From: Anaeramoeba flamelloides
Taxonomy: Eukaryota; Metamonada; Anaeramoebidae
DNA: 64,000 bases
Reading direction: 5' to 3'
NCBI GenBank assembly: GCA_027625915.1
Contig: JANTQA010000010.1
Span: forward strand, 124,001 to 188,000
The translations under genes and the position numbers were made by a program. Below, in pieces: positions 1 through 11,388 of the stretch; position 1 is the stretch's first letter; each line of letters starts with the position of its first letter. Under the pieces are notes generated by a model that saw only the letters and a list, made by a program, of their open reading frames with translations, was not told where the DNA came from and made no database searches.

Positions 1-11
1 TTCTAATTTAC

Positions 12-1330
12 TTTGTGAGATCTTTATCGTTTGTTTCAATATTATAATTAGCGAAATATTTGGGTACTTGAAATAAAAATTTTGATTTATTAATTGGAAA
101 AGAATTGTAATGTATTCTTAGGTGTATTTTTAAGAAATTTGTTAGTCGGGTTTTCAAGTAGAACAAAAAATAAAAACCAAAAAAAAACGTGAACAAAGAC
201 CTTTTTTCGAAAAATTAATTTGTTTTAATCTTTTGAGAGAGGATCCTATTCACCTTCTAATATTGACAGTTGGAGTTTGTATTCTCAGAATTCATTTGGA
301 GAGTGTGCCCTATAGTTTAAATAAAGTTACTAATCCACAGTTGTTCTTTGAAAGTTGTTAAAAATAAACATGGTACTCTTTTGGTATTCAAGCTACCTTT
401 AGATAAAAGTTTGTCTTAAAAAGGGTTTATAAACAAACAAGCAATGAACACATTTCATTGCTTTGTATTTGTGTATCATGCTTTTTTTCTCATCTCGGTA
501 AATTAAAGGGAAAAAGAAATTGCAAATAGAAATGAAAAAGGGAATTACTTTTAGATCACGATGAATCATTGGTGGATCAAGTGTGTGCATTGCACAAACA
601 GCATCACAAACACGACCAAAGATTTGTAAAACAACTTTCTCTGAGAAACAAGAATTTTGTTTTAATTTTGCATTCATACTATTGATCAAATTGTCTTGTT
701 GAGACGAAGGGAACAGAACATATTTAATTTGGTTTATTTTTTATTGTGGTTATTGTTTTGTGTTCAATTTTGTTTTATAATTTTAGTCTTATTTTAAACT
801 ATTCTCCAAAAAAGGGGAAAAGATTTGAAAAAAATAACAAACCAGGGCAATATTCCATTAGAATGTAGATAAAATAATTGTTGTCCTCTTTCACTTTTTC
901 GGCACCATATATTGAAATGACTGTTTTTTTTTTGCTAACCAAGTTATGCATACGAACCTCTGTTGTTATCCGCTCAAGCTCTGTTTTACTCGAATACAAT
1001 AATTTTTTTACAGCAAATATCTGGTTGCTTTGGAGATCAACAGCTTTATAAACAAACCCAAACCCACCTTTTTTATCAAGCAATTAAATTTAAGAAAAAA
1101 ATAAATAAACAAGCAAAAAACACTTTTTTGTTTTTTTTTGTTTTGGTGAATAGTTTTGGATTGTTGTGGTTGATTTTTGTGTTTATAAAAAATTTTGAAC
1201 CTTCTGCAATTAATTCAACAATTTTTATCTGTCTTTTGTTTATCGTAATTACTTTTTCAATGGTTGAGCTCACAAGAAGTGTGCTTGTCGTTGAAGCAAT
1301 TTTTTTCCCAATCCTCGACAGAAAACTCAT
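12..1330 (-). CDS. NAK-family (AAK1/GAK/Ark1-like) Ser/Thr protein kinase, 5' part, cut by left edge
   Basis: Exons read on the minus strand: 1201-1330, 843-1067, 549-694 and a probable fourth at 12-66. Phases 1, 1 and 0 join without breaking the frame. The start ATG is at 1330. After about 40 residues the glycine loop LIAEGGFGFVYK is rebuilt across intron 1. FAVKK holds the ATP-binding lysine, MEYCP is the hinge, and the segment CAMHTLDPPMIHRDLK carries the catalytic loop. The Pro-Pro just before IHRDLK is typical of the NAK family (AAK1, GAK, BIKE, yeast Ark1/Prk1), which phosphorylates clathrin adaptors and endocytic actin regulators. Exon 4 continues as YPNISLI, putting Asn in the HRDLKxxN position. 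The DFG motif and C-lobe lie beyond the window. Donors include GTTCAA, GTTTGT and GTAATT. Seen: motifs and phases. Family known; substrate not inferable. The exon 4 call is less sure than exons 1-3. Confidence 0.78.
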
Positions 1331-3059
1331 TTAAAGAGATTATGAAATACAACAAAAAAAGAAAAAAATGTTTACAATTCTTCTTGTAAACCCTTTGAAA
1401 ATGTGTTAAAAGGTTTGGTCTTTTTAGTTATGAAACCAGTTAGTGTTCTCAAAAATTATCTTTTCTGTTTTTTTCTCTTTTTCTAATAGACTAATTTTAT
1501 TGAAAAAAATTTTTACGATGATCAGTTGATTTCGTTTGGTGTTCAACTTATAATAGTTCTCGACTTTTATTTAATGAATTTTTATTAATAGTTTGATGAA
1601 AAATAAATCAAGGGTAATCTTGTATCTCTTCAACAAACTCTAACGAAAGTTCTTTGAAAAGATTACGCAAATTTGACATTCATTTTTTTGAAAAATCAAA
1701 AAGGGTTAAAATCGAAAATAACGCGAAAAAGTGAAAAAACTTTGGACAAACTATCATAAAAACGTGTCTAACTGTTGTTCTCTTTTAGCTCATCTAAATA
1801 ATTATTTACTTCCAATAATGGTTGAAAAGGATTTTACATTGAAACATAACCTTAAAAATTAATTTTGAAAAAATTTCAAATTTTGTTTTTGAATGGATAT
1901 TAAACAAAAAATGATTTTCACTTGATTTTACTTTTTTTTTTATCAATCAATTTCAAATCAGAGAGATTGAAATTTGAATCTTTAGTTATCTATTTCTAAT
2001 TTTTTATTGTGAGGTATTGCTATATTTGGTATTTGGACTAAAAAGGTTATTAAAAGAATTCTAAATAGGGATTAAAAAAAAGATTCTTATCTAAATTTGT
2101 CTTAGATTTAAGCCCTTAGGTTCACAATACATTCATCTGAAATTATAGTAAACTTTAATTGGCTGTGTATAAATCAGTGGTATATAACTGGAATGACGTG
2201 AGAAATCGATTTGAAATATTATTGAACAAAAAATTATTACATCTTTTTACTTTTATAACTATTAAAAAATTTTTCTTTTAAGAAATTTCTTTTTTAATTC
2301 CTTTTCCAAATCTAAAGATAGAAATTCAAAATAATTGTATTCCGGTATTTAATAATCCAGATTTAGAACCTCTAAAATAACATTTTTTCAATTTGAAGAT
2401 TTTCTTGATAATTTTCAACCCTAAAAAATAGAATTATTGAATAAATTTGTTTCTTTTTTATAAAGTTACTTGTAACATCAATATATTTCTAATAGTGAAA
2501 ATAATTTGTTGAAATAATTTCTGGTTATTTATTTAATTATTTCAAAATCCAATTTTTTTTAGATCCTATTTTACATTTAGTGGTATTTTTCAAGGTGTAC
2601 GTTCTCAATGAATTCTTGAGGTAAACCATAAAAACTATCCTTTTATTTTGTTTAAATTTCCAATTTTCAATATCCAAAGATTAAAAAAAATAACCTTTTT
2701 GGATTTTTTTTCGTTTTTATTTTTTGTTCTTTGGTGAATATTTTAATGCTAAAACTCTGAAAATTCACAAAATTACCTAAACATAGATTCTTACTATAGT
2801 GATTTGAACAAAATAAAAACAAAATCTAATAATTTGTGTATAAAATATTTTAATCTACAAGTCAACAAGATATCGATGATTTTTTATCGGGCTTCCAATT
2901 CAATAAAAAAAAATTGAACAATATAGATTAAAGAATTAGAGAATTTGATGATACCTTTGCTTAAGTCACGATAAATTTCCAAAAATCAATTATCTTTATC
3001 AAATCACAATATTTTTGAAAAACGTGATATACCTATTATCCGGATGGTATATCAAAAAT
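1331..3059. other. Intergenic, no gene seen
   Basis: AT-rich sequence upstream of the divergently read kinase start. I see no open frame with coding character, no RNA gene and no clear repeat, apart from scattered A and T runs. Confidence 0.6.
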
Positions 3060-4215
3060 CAGGATATTTTATAAATTTCGGTTAATTCTTTAAAAATCTT
3101 GATAAATGTCAAAATATCACGATTAAAAAGGCAATCAAGTTATAATAGTTGATGTGTTTTTGCGCTCAGTAATAATATTTTTAAAAAGAAAAATTTTGTT
3201 TGATCAAAAAACAGTTTATGTGATTAAAAGTTATTCTTTTAAAAAACAACTAAAAAGATACATGATCCAATCAAGGCTCAAATCAAAGATTTTTATTGTA
3301 ATTTCATTATATTTAGTTGACAAATCGATCCAATCCTTTTAGATCAATAAACAATAATAACTAAATGTGAATAAATATTTTTACAGTTAATTGTGATGTT
3401 GGGAATTGCCTTGAATATTTAGCGCTTCTAAAACAACCAACCCTTTGTCTTTTCTTAAAAGAATCTATTTTCTGGGTTAAAACATTTTCAATATTCAACA
3501 AAAAGTCGAAAGGATATTTATAACTATTTAAAAACTTTCACAGCAACCTAGTCAAATTTCCACTAATTATTTAGAATTTTTGGAACAATTGTCGTCTATT
3601 TTTTTTTTATTCTCATTCTAAAATCTTTGTATTATAACAAAAACACAATTTGAGCTTATGTTTTTTTTTGTTTAAATGATCCCTGATAAGAAGGAAAATA
3701 ATTCTTTCATTTTTTTTTTGGTTATTTAACCCAAGAAGGTAGTAAATCGATTTTAAAAAAACTCATATATTTTGTATTCAAGCATTTTATTGAAATGGGT
3801 TATTATTAGTTTGATCATAAAATTTATTTGAGATTTTATTTTTGTGTAAAAAAAAAAAAAATGAAAAGAAATAATTTTTTTTTCCACAACAAAAAATCTC
3901 AGACCTTTTATACAGTTTGAATTCTTTCATAACTTTCAAACACTTTACAACAATTTAAAACCCTTAGAAACACTTTCTAACATTTTTAAAGGGGAAAAGA
4001 GTTGTAAAATTCTCAAGATTTGTAAAAGTCATGGAATTTTTTTTAAGGTGATTTCAAAAAAAATAATTTTTCATTTTTTGGCGATTTTTATTTTTTATCG
4101 TGATAATGTTGTTTATCGCGATAATGTTGAATATCGCGATAAAGTAGGACTAATCGCAAAATTTTTATTGTTATCTTAAATTTAATTGATAATATCATGA
4201 TAAGATATGTTATCA
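3060..4215 (+). repeat. 1.1-kb interspersed repeat R1, copy A
   Basis: This aligns along its length with 9040-10150 in the same orientation. Shared blocks include TATCACGATTAAAAAG, AAAGTTATTCTTTTAAAAAA, GAATCTATTTTCTGG and AACATTTTCAATATTCAAC. The copies are diverged, with many indels. The right end (4090-4200) carries repeated TTTATCGCGATAATGTTG-like units with the palindrome TATCGCGATA. No protein is encoded. Confidence 0.75.
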
Positions 4216-4429
4216 TCGAAACCCCTTTTAATTCAGATGAAAAAAAAATAAAAAGAATAATATCTTTGATATGATCTAAAATAAAGAATCTTTATTTATT
4301 TGTCTTGTTATTGGTTAATGATAAAGAAAAGAAGGATTCTTCATAGAATTACCAAAAAAAAAAAAAATTGAATTTAAAGAAGTACCGTAGAGTGACATTG
4401 AGTGCCTAGTTTTTCTGTACTTTTAAAAA

Positions 4430-5200
4430 ATAGAAAAAAATCAAAGATGTTATCTAATTCATGCGAATTCTCGAAAAGTGTTACACGAGATTTTCCAGAA
4501 TTCAAAAGAATAGAGTAAAATTATATAACTTTTACAGGTAAAACAGAAAACCTAAAAAAAGTGCCTTTATATCTTGTTTAATTTGAGAAATGAATCTAAA
4601 TTTATGGTTCTTTTCGAGAATTCAAATGAATAGAGAAAAATCAAAGATTTTGCTCAATTTCATAAAATATTGAAAAAGCTAACAGAATTATTATGAAACC
4701 GATTTTTTTTTTTTGAAGGGAAGAAAATTAATTTACTCTTTACAGCAATTCGTTTTTTATAGAATTTTAAAGAATACCTTAAAATCAAAGATTTTTCTCT
4801 ATTATTTCGGATTCTGGAAAACCACTGTAAGTTTTTCTTTAGTTTTTTTGTTTAATTGGAAAATCACTAGACTTCACATATAAAATAGAAAACCTCAAAA
4901 AAACCTAGAACACTTCACAAATAAATAGAAAACCTCAAAAAAACCTACAATCAGTTCCATTTTTAAGGCACAAACTTTCAACGAAATTTAAGGCACAATA
5001 AAAATCTCAAATTAAAGCAAAAAATTCAGATTCTAGTAAAATAAATTGTAAAAAAAAAAAAATTAAAAATTTGGTGCCTTAATTTGAGATTTTTTTATTT
5101 CTTAAATTTCGTTGAAAGTTTGTGCCTTAAAAGTGGAACTGATTGTAGAACAGTTAACAAAAAAAAACAGAAAACATCAAGAAAACCTAGAAACTTGACG
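4430..5200. repeat. Fold-back/direct repeat family B, interrupted by a MITE
   Basis: Short modules recur here: TTCCAGAATTCAAAAGAATA near 4493, and two direct copies of AATAGAAAACCTCAAAAAAA followed by CCTAGAACACTTCAC (4888-4945). The same modules, in both orientations, make up 23485-24070. The element at 4948-5145 sits inside one unit: the unit breaks at CCTA and resumes at TAGAACAGTTAAC after it. Confidence 0.7.
4948..5145. mobile_element. TA-flanked MITE, family M1, copy 1 (198 bp)
   Basis: It starts CAATCAGTTCCA and ends with the inverse GTGGAACTGATTG, with TA directly outside each end. The inverted arms run about 85 bp on each side of a T/A-rich centre, so almost the whole element is a hairpin. 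Five relatives lie in the window at 11192, 16224, 27290, 43552 and 43799. TA target and CAGT-type ends suggest Tc1/mariner-type mobilisation (inference). No coding capacity. Confidence 0.88.
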
Positions 5201-5273
5201 GTATTTAAAGGCAGGAATGTTTATTTATAGTGTTATTATACCTAGTAATTTTTAAATATACTTGAAATTTCGA

Positions 5274-5690
5274 TCATGAACTATTTATTATTAATTTTTC
5301 TCTAAATTGATTAAGATTCACATTTAGTAATTTTGAATTTTCTACTTTCCCAATTAATATTTCCATTGTCTTTTTTGAAATTATAAAGTTTTTTAATATG
5401 TGTTCAAAACCAAGAATTTCTAATTTCTTTTTGAGTTTAAATCTTCTTTTATATATTGAAATTCTTACTTGGTCTATTTTTGCCTTGGTTTTATAAATTA
5501 TTCTTAGAGAGTATGGATTAATTTTTAAAAATTTTGTTACTTTTTTATTTATATAAACATCTATCGAGTTGAAATCATTTTGGGTTAGATTCAAAATAAC
5601 TGTCTCATAAAATATTTAGGTAATACAAATGGATTTAAATATTTGTAATTTGACCACATTGGAGAGTTATTGTTCACTATAAAAATTTTT
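5274..5690 (-). pseudogene. Decayed non-LTR retrotransposon (LINE) fragment, region after the reverse transcriptase fingers/palm
   Basis: The open stretch 5274-5594 reads LTQNDFNSIDVYINKKVTKF, later RIIYKTKAKID and YKRRFKLKKKL. Upstream, the same frame gives FKSICIT, a stop, then IFYETVILN. This order resembles the part of LINE ORF2 just after the RT core, where a leucine/tyrosine segment precedes LTxxDxxxID and a basic helix. The in-frame TAA shows it is broken. No RT YxDD motif or endonuclease was found nearby. The family assignment rests on pattern recognition only; the fallback is an unrelated short ORF. Confidence 0.5.
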
Positions 5691-6517
5691 AATTTTTTAA
5701 ATACTATCTTTTCTTTTTTCAAAATTTTTTTGTTAATGTTTTTAATTAACTAACTAGATACTTAAATATTTAATTTCTGATAATTGATTTGATTTGAAAG
5801 TTTAATCAATATTTGGGTTCATTCCAAATTCTTGGATAATTTTATAAATTATTATAAACTTTTTTGTCAAAAAGAAAGAAAATTAATTTCCTCTCTTCAA
5901 AATATAAAAAAAAAAACCCACAATTTTATCAAAAAAACATGAAAAATTGAGAAATAGTTTTTGCAGAGTGTATTATTAGAACAGGATTTGATTAAAAATT
6001 TTTAATTCTAAAAAAAAAAAAAATTAATAAGAAAATTTATTAGATTGTTTTTCTAAAAGGTAATTCTATTTCACCAATTACAAAGAATTTTGATTATCAT
6101 AAAAAATCATTTTAACAAAAAAAAAAAAAACAATATCAAATTAAATTGAATTGTAAGAAGAATTAATATTCTATTGTGATCACAACCAAAATAGTAAAAA
6201 ACCATTCAAATAGAACCAAAAAATGTATTTTGACAATTTTAAGAGTATAGAGGTGTTTTAAAAAATGTTCAAAGTTTGTCTCATTTGATATTTTCAAAGT
6301 TGTAAAAATTGTTCAAAATACAGAGTATTTCAAATTTATTAAAACTTTGAATAAAATTTCAACATTTTTGAATTCAATAGGTTGGTCTTTGTTTTGAAGT
6401 GATACTAATTCAAGAAAGATAAAACATTTTTTTTTCAAAACACTTTTGAGGTTTTGTTGTAACTGTAGCTGAATGGCTTGATGATTTTTTGTTGTTGATT
6501 TTAATCAAATTAGTTCT
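5691..6517. other. Intergenic, no gene seen
   Basis: AT-rich spacer downstream of the SNAPC4-like gene. It holds poly-A tracts and nothing else I can support. Confidence 0.55.
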
Positions 6518-7191
6518 TTAATTTTTTCTTCTTTTCTTTTTTGCACTCTTTGTTTTTGGCTTTGGCTTTGGCTTTGCTTTGGCTTTTGTCTTTGCCTTTG
6601 GCTTGCGTTTTGTCTTTTTTTTTGTTAGTTGTTGGTATTTTCGAATACATTGGTTATCATTTCTGGTACCAACCTCTTTCGCAATTAAGGTCCATTTCCC
6701 TACACCATACTTCTCAACAGCTTGTAATAAGCTGCTTTCTTCTTCTTGCAGCCACCTACCGGATCTTTGCCCCGAAGATATTAGCCTATACCGTTCTCCA
6801 CACTGCGATCCGGATCGCAAATTCAAATGCTTTGCTATCTTTGTCCATTTTTCGCCATAAATTTTCACTCCAAGAATCAAAATTTGATCTTCGTGCTCCG
6901 TCCAATTCCTCTTAATTTTGTTTAATTCTCGGTACTTCTTATTGCATTGGTTTGCAGTTCGAAAATCAAATTCTTGGCTAATGAGATGCCAATCTTTTTC
7001 TTCAAATTTCCCTGCAATCCTCCGGAGCTTTAAAGTTTCTTCTTCCGTCCATTTGACACGAGTCTTTTGTAAATTAACTTTTTTCATAAATTCCGAAAAA
7101 CACTGAAATACCGATCTTTCTCGCGTTTCTGTTTCCTTTCCCTTTCTCTTTCCCTGTTCTTGTTCTTTCTCTTTTTCTTGTTCCAGTTCTT

Positions 7192-7227
<36 letters not shown>

Positions 7228-8019
7228 CTTTTTAATATTTTTATTCTTGTTTTTATTCAGAACTTTATTTTTTGTTTTTTCTTCTTCTTTTTCTTCTTCT
7301 GCAACCCACTCATTAAATAGCAATGTAATTTTGTCCCAATTGTACCCGCTTTCTTCGTCACATATCTGATAAAGTTGATCAAGATTGGTTTTCTTCCATT
7401 CCTGCTTTGAAACTAACGGTGTTAAAAGGTTATTCCACCTGAACATACAATCGAGTGGATCTGCTGACGGATCCAATAAATCAGAAACCCTTTCCCAATC
7501 AACCATAGACGTGTTCTTGAATAATTCAATTTCATTTTCTTGCTGTTGATCGATTAACACTTGAATTTCATCGGAAGATTTTTCTTTTTTTTTTTGTTTG
7601 TTTGGGGAATTGTCTGTTTCACTCTTTATTTCGTTATTGTTTTCGATAATTTTTTCTCCGAAATTTTCTAAGCATTGCTGAAGAACATAAGATTTGATTA
7701 GTTTGTCTTTATTAGGATCCCATTTCATATTATATTTCCAACGTGCTTCAGAAATCGAGCCTAAAAAATTATTTAAAATTTTACAATCATTATTTTGATA
7801 GTTTTTGACACAATCCCTAAACTCAAATCCTTTATTTCCCTTGGGCCTTGAGATTCCCACTTTTAAGGTTTGTTTTTGTGTTTTTAATGAATCTATTATT
7901 TCATCCAATTTTCCGATCTGATCTTTGAAAATTTGTTGAAGTTCGAGGTTAAGCGTTAACATGTTTCCAAGGTTTTTTTCCTCTTGGGTGTTTTCGTTTG
8001 AAAAATAATCAGAAGACAT
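6518..8019 (-). CDS. SNAPC4/SNAP190-like Myb-repeat transcription factor
   Basis: Two exons, 7306-8019 and 6518-7102, join in phase 0 (donor TGG/GTTGCA, acceptor TATTTCAG/TGT) to give 432 aa. SNAPc is the snRNA-gene promoter factor for pol II and pol III; its largest subunit has 4.5 Myb repeats. Here residues about 98-238 show the N-terminal SNAPC4 pattern: a KW..N.DKLI helix, then DWERVSDLLD, then a Myb half-repeat QEWKK...NWDKI completed across the splice by NEW/CFSEF. Three full repeats follow: residues 255-298 (KWTEEE...NQCNKKY), 304-346 (NWTEHEDQ...SQCGERY) and 354-397 (RWLQEEES...NQCIRKY). A Lys/Pro-rich basic tail of about 35 residues ends the protein. The third repeat (EKYGVGKWTLIAKEV) is the most canonical. 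A generic R2R3-type Myb is the alternative, but the half-repeat and upstream region favour SNAPC4. Confidence 0.75.
7103..7305 (-). other. Intron of the SNAPC4-like gene, open in one frame
   Basis: This 203-nt GT...TTTCAG interval stays open as a frame ending at 7084. Read through, it would give a poly-Lys/Arg-Glu stretch from a run of about 28 A (minus strand) plus AGAGA-type repeats, then stop. Splicing restores the Myb half-repeat and enters the second frame. Confidence 0.72.
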
Positions 8020-9039
8020 TCTAATTTCTTTGTTTCTTAAAAAAAAACAATTTTAAGAATTAACAAAAAGTAGTAAAAAATGAAATATTAAAAAATCAGA
8101 CAATCATAAATAGAACACTAATTTTGTTGGTTTTTTAATTCCTGACACTTTACTTTTATTGGAATCTTTCCCAAGTTTTTAAAAGTAGTAAAAAGATTCA
8201 AATTCAATAACTTTCGAGTTAATAGTTTTTACAAGTCAAACTTTTAAAAACATGTAGTGAAATCACTTTTGGCTTTTAAAGATTGGTTTTCCATGAAACC
8301 GTTTTAGAGTTTTCAAAATGAACAAATATTTAATATTTAGATAACTGTGATTCATTTCAAACAAATTCAAAATGTTATTTTTTTTGATTTTTTTTTTACC
8401 CTTTTTTAGCTTTCAAAAACTTTAATCGAATATTTGAAATTTGAAAAAATATAAAAGAATTCTGGAGACTGAAATCTTGTAGAATGTCAGTCTGAAAGTT
8501 CGAAAAGGTCTTGAAATTAATTCTTTTGGATTGAGTAATTCTTCTTCTGTATATAATATATTTGATTTTTTTAATCTTATCAATCAAGTTCTTTATGTTT
8601 AATAGACTTTTTGGTTGAGGTTACAAAAATTGATTAACTTGATGATATTTTTTTAAAAAATTGAAATAAAAATCATAATGATAGAGAATAAAAATTAATT
8701 TTGGGGATTTTATATTTGTGGATAAATAAATTTAAAAAATGAAAAAAAATATGTTCAAGAAAAACAAACTGAAAACAATTCTGATTGATCTATATATTAT
8801 TTTGTTTGTTGACAAGCAAAATAATTTTAAAAAAAATGATGTTTAATAGGGATCAAAAATCAGGGAATTATTTCACCTTTTTATGAAAAATTGATACTAA
8901 CAGTTGAGAGACTTTTCTGATATCTTGGATAAGCAACGATAAACTATCAATAATTGTAATTATTTTTATAAAATGGCAATATTGTAGAAAATCGCGATAT
9001 TCAATATTATAACAATAATACACAAATCTTGAAATTCAA
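8020..9039. other. Intergenic, no gene seen
   Basis: Upstream side of the SNAPC4-like gene. A short minus-strand open stretch at 8396-8587 has no coding character. The right end (8930-9039), with AAATCGCGATATTC, may already belong to repeat R1. Confidence 0.5.
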
Positions 9040-10150
9040 TACAATAATCGATAATTAGTTAAAAATTGTAATAAATGTCCAAATATCACGATTAAAAAGT
9101 AATCACAATATAACATTTGATGGGGTTTTTGGGTTAATTTAATAATAGTTTTGAAAAAAAAATTATTTTTTCCTTCAAAAGTAAAAATTATGTGAAAAAA
9201 AAAGTTATTCTTTTAAAAAACAATAAAAAAGATACTTTATTCAATCAAAGATAGACCAAATAGTTTTATTGTATTTTCTTTTGGGTTTTTTTGATAAACC
9301 TATCTATATTTTTAGATCAACAAATATAAGAAAAAAAGTCAAATAAATGGCTCCTTAGTTAACTGTGATGTTAAAAAATGTGTTAATTAAAAAATGTTTC
9401 AAAAAGAAACAACCCTTCATTTTTCTTTAAAGAATCTATTTTCTGGATCAAAACATTTTCAATATTCAACGAAAAGTCGAATGGATATTTATAACTTTTC
9501 AAAGGATTTCATAACATAAACACATTATCACTAGTTGTTAAGTTTATTTAGAAAGTCTATTTTCTTCTTTTTATTATTATTCTATTCTTCATATTGTTGT
9601 ATCTGGCAGATAACACAACCTATATTTAAAGGATTTTGTATGATCTCTCACCAATAAGAAAGAAAATTATTTTTAATTATTTTTTATTGGTTATTTAACT
9701 TATGAAGGTAATAACCCGATTTTTCGAAAACACATCTATTATATTATCAAGAAAATTGTTGAAATGTATAATTATGAGTTTGATCATCAATAAATTCGTT
9801 TCGAGATTGTATATTTTGTAAAATAAAAATAAAAATGTAGATAAAAAATTTTTATTTCCACAGCATTGTCTCATTTATAAACCTTCGGGTCTTTCAAACT
9901 TTTCAAAGACTTGAATTTACTTTACAACCCTTCAAACATTTTTAAAGGGTACTGGCTTTGTAAGTCTGGGATTTTTTGTTAATGATTTCTAAAATAATAA
10001 TTTACTTTATCAAGATTTTGATTTTATTGTGATTATGGTTTATCACTATTTTATGATTTTTCTTGAAAATATAGGATTAATCGTGATTTTTTAATTTTAT
10101 CATAAATTTAGTACACATAGTGTGATAATATATGTTATCATCATAATAAA
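9040..10150 (+). repeat. 1.1-kb interspersed repeat R1, copy B
   Basis: Same orientation as copy A (3060-4215), about 6 kb away. Matching blocks run from AAATATCACGATTAAAAAG near 9081 to TGATAATATATGTTATCATC near 10120. No ORF survives in either copy. Confidence 0.75.
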
Positions 10151-10181
10151 CCCTGTTTTTTAGAAAATTTTGGTTTAAATA

Positions 10182-10204
10182 TATATATATATATATATAT
10201 ATAT
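10182..10204. repeat. (AT)n microsatellite
   Basis: Uninterrupted AT dinucleotides. Similar runs occur near 12211-12236, 18797-18830, 28760-28776, 61094-61117 and 61957-61983. Confidence 0.9.
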
Positions 10205-11191
10205 TTCACTCACCAAATAACAATAAAAGAATATTTCGTTATTATTTTTCAAATTGACTTTTAAAAATTTCAAAAATTATTTTAAGAATATATTTGTTTG
10301 ATTATTTGAGGACTTTAAAAAAAAAAAAATAAAAGGATTAAAGAATTAATCTATGTTTTATTAAATGTGAATTAAAAGAAAATTAGGTTTTAAACTTAAT
10401 TAAATTGGAAATTTTTTAGACACATTTTAAAAATTTTAAAGAATATCAATACTGCACTTTAGATTGAATTGGGAAATAATTTTATTTTACAAACTATTAT
10501 ATTATTTTCTTTTTAATTTTGTTTTCATTGCCTTTTTCCGAGTTACGTAATCTATTTCCTTAGATCTGAAATTTTTAAAATTGTTAATGGAAAGTTACAC
10601 CCGAGTTTTTTAAATAGAAAAATAACAAAAAATTAGCTGACTGTATTTCACAATTTAATCGATCACCGATTTTTGGAGTTATTTCAACAAATTTGGAAAT
10701 GTTTTTTTTTTATTCAACTCGTTTCTTTATTTTTGACATACTGTTTTTTTTTTTTTTTTCGTTTTATATTTTTTCTTTTATTTGGATGATAATGATTACT
10801 GATAAAAATATTAATACCAAGAAAATTAAATGTGAGTTTTTTCTTAAATTAGAAAAATATAGTAAATTGGTTTTTTTTTGCATATTTTTGATATATATAT
10901 ATATATGTCTAAATTTTTGATATGAGGTTTATAATAAAAAAAATATCTATGATTAAGTTTTTTAGACTTTTAAGAAAATTTTGAAAAAAATTTTTAAAAA
11001 TTATTGGAGTTTTTTCTATAATGAGAAATTTTAATTTTTTTTTTAGACAAAGTATGTGTTAGCTTTCTTTAATATGGAAAATATTTTGATAAAGTTGTTG
11101 AATTTGAAACTTATCAAGAAAGGTAAAAAAAAAAACATATTTTTTAAAAAAATAATATATTTACAAATTTTATTTCAAAAAAATGTTTATA

Positions 11192-11388
11192 GACAGACAT
11201 TTTCACTTTTAAAGTATAAAATTTTAACGAAATTAAAAGTAGAAAAATTCTCAAATTACAGTACATTTTTTGGTAATTTTTTTATAAGACAAATTATTTT
11301 AATTGTATATATATATTGTAATTTGATTTGTATTTTTTTGTATCTTAATTTCCGTTGAAATTCTCTACCTTCAAAGTGGAACTATCTG
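11192..11388. mobile_element. MITE family M1, decayed copy
   Basis: TA-flanked. The left end contains TTTTCACTTTTAAAGTATAAA and the right end AAAGTGGAACTATCTG. The inner blocks TTCTCAAATTACAGTACATT and GACAAATTATTTTAATTG match the other copies. A plus-strand open stretch across it is accidental. Confidence 0.75.

Noticed and set aside
7084..7087. Programmed frameshift or stop-start coupling between two Myb ORFs (ATGA overlap)
   Set aside because: A phase-compatible GT-AG intron restores a Myb half-repeat, which is simpler.
11056..11358. 100-codon plus-strand ORF
   Set aside because: Composed of an M1 MITE and A/T runs; no start context or conserved motif.
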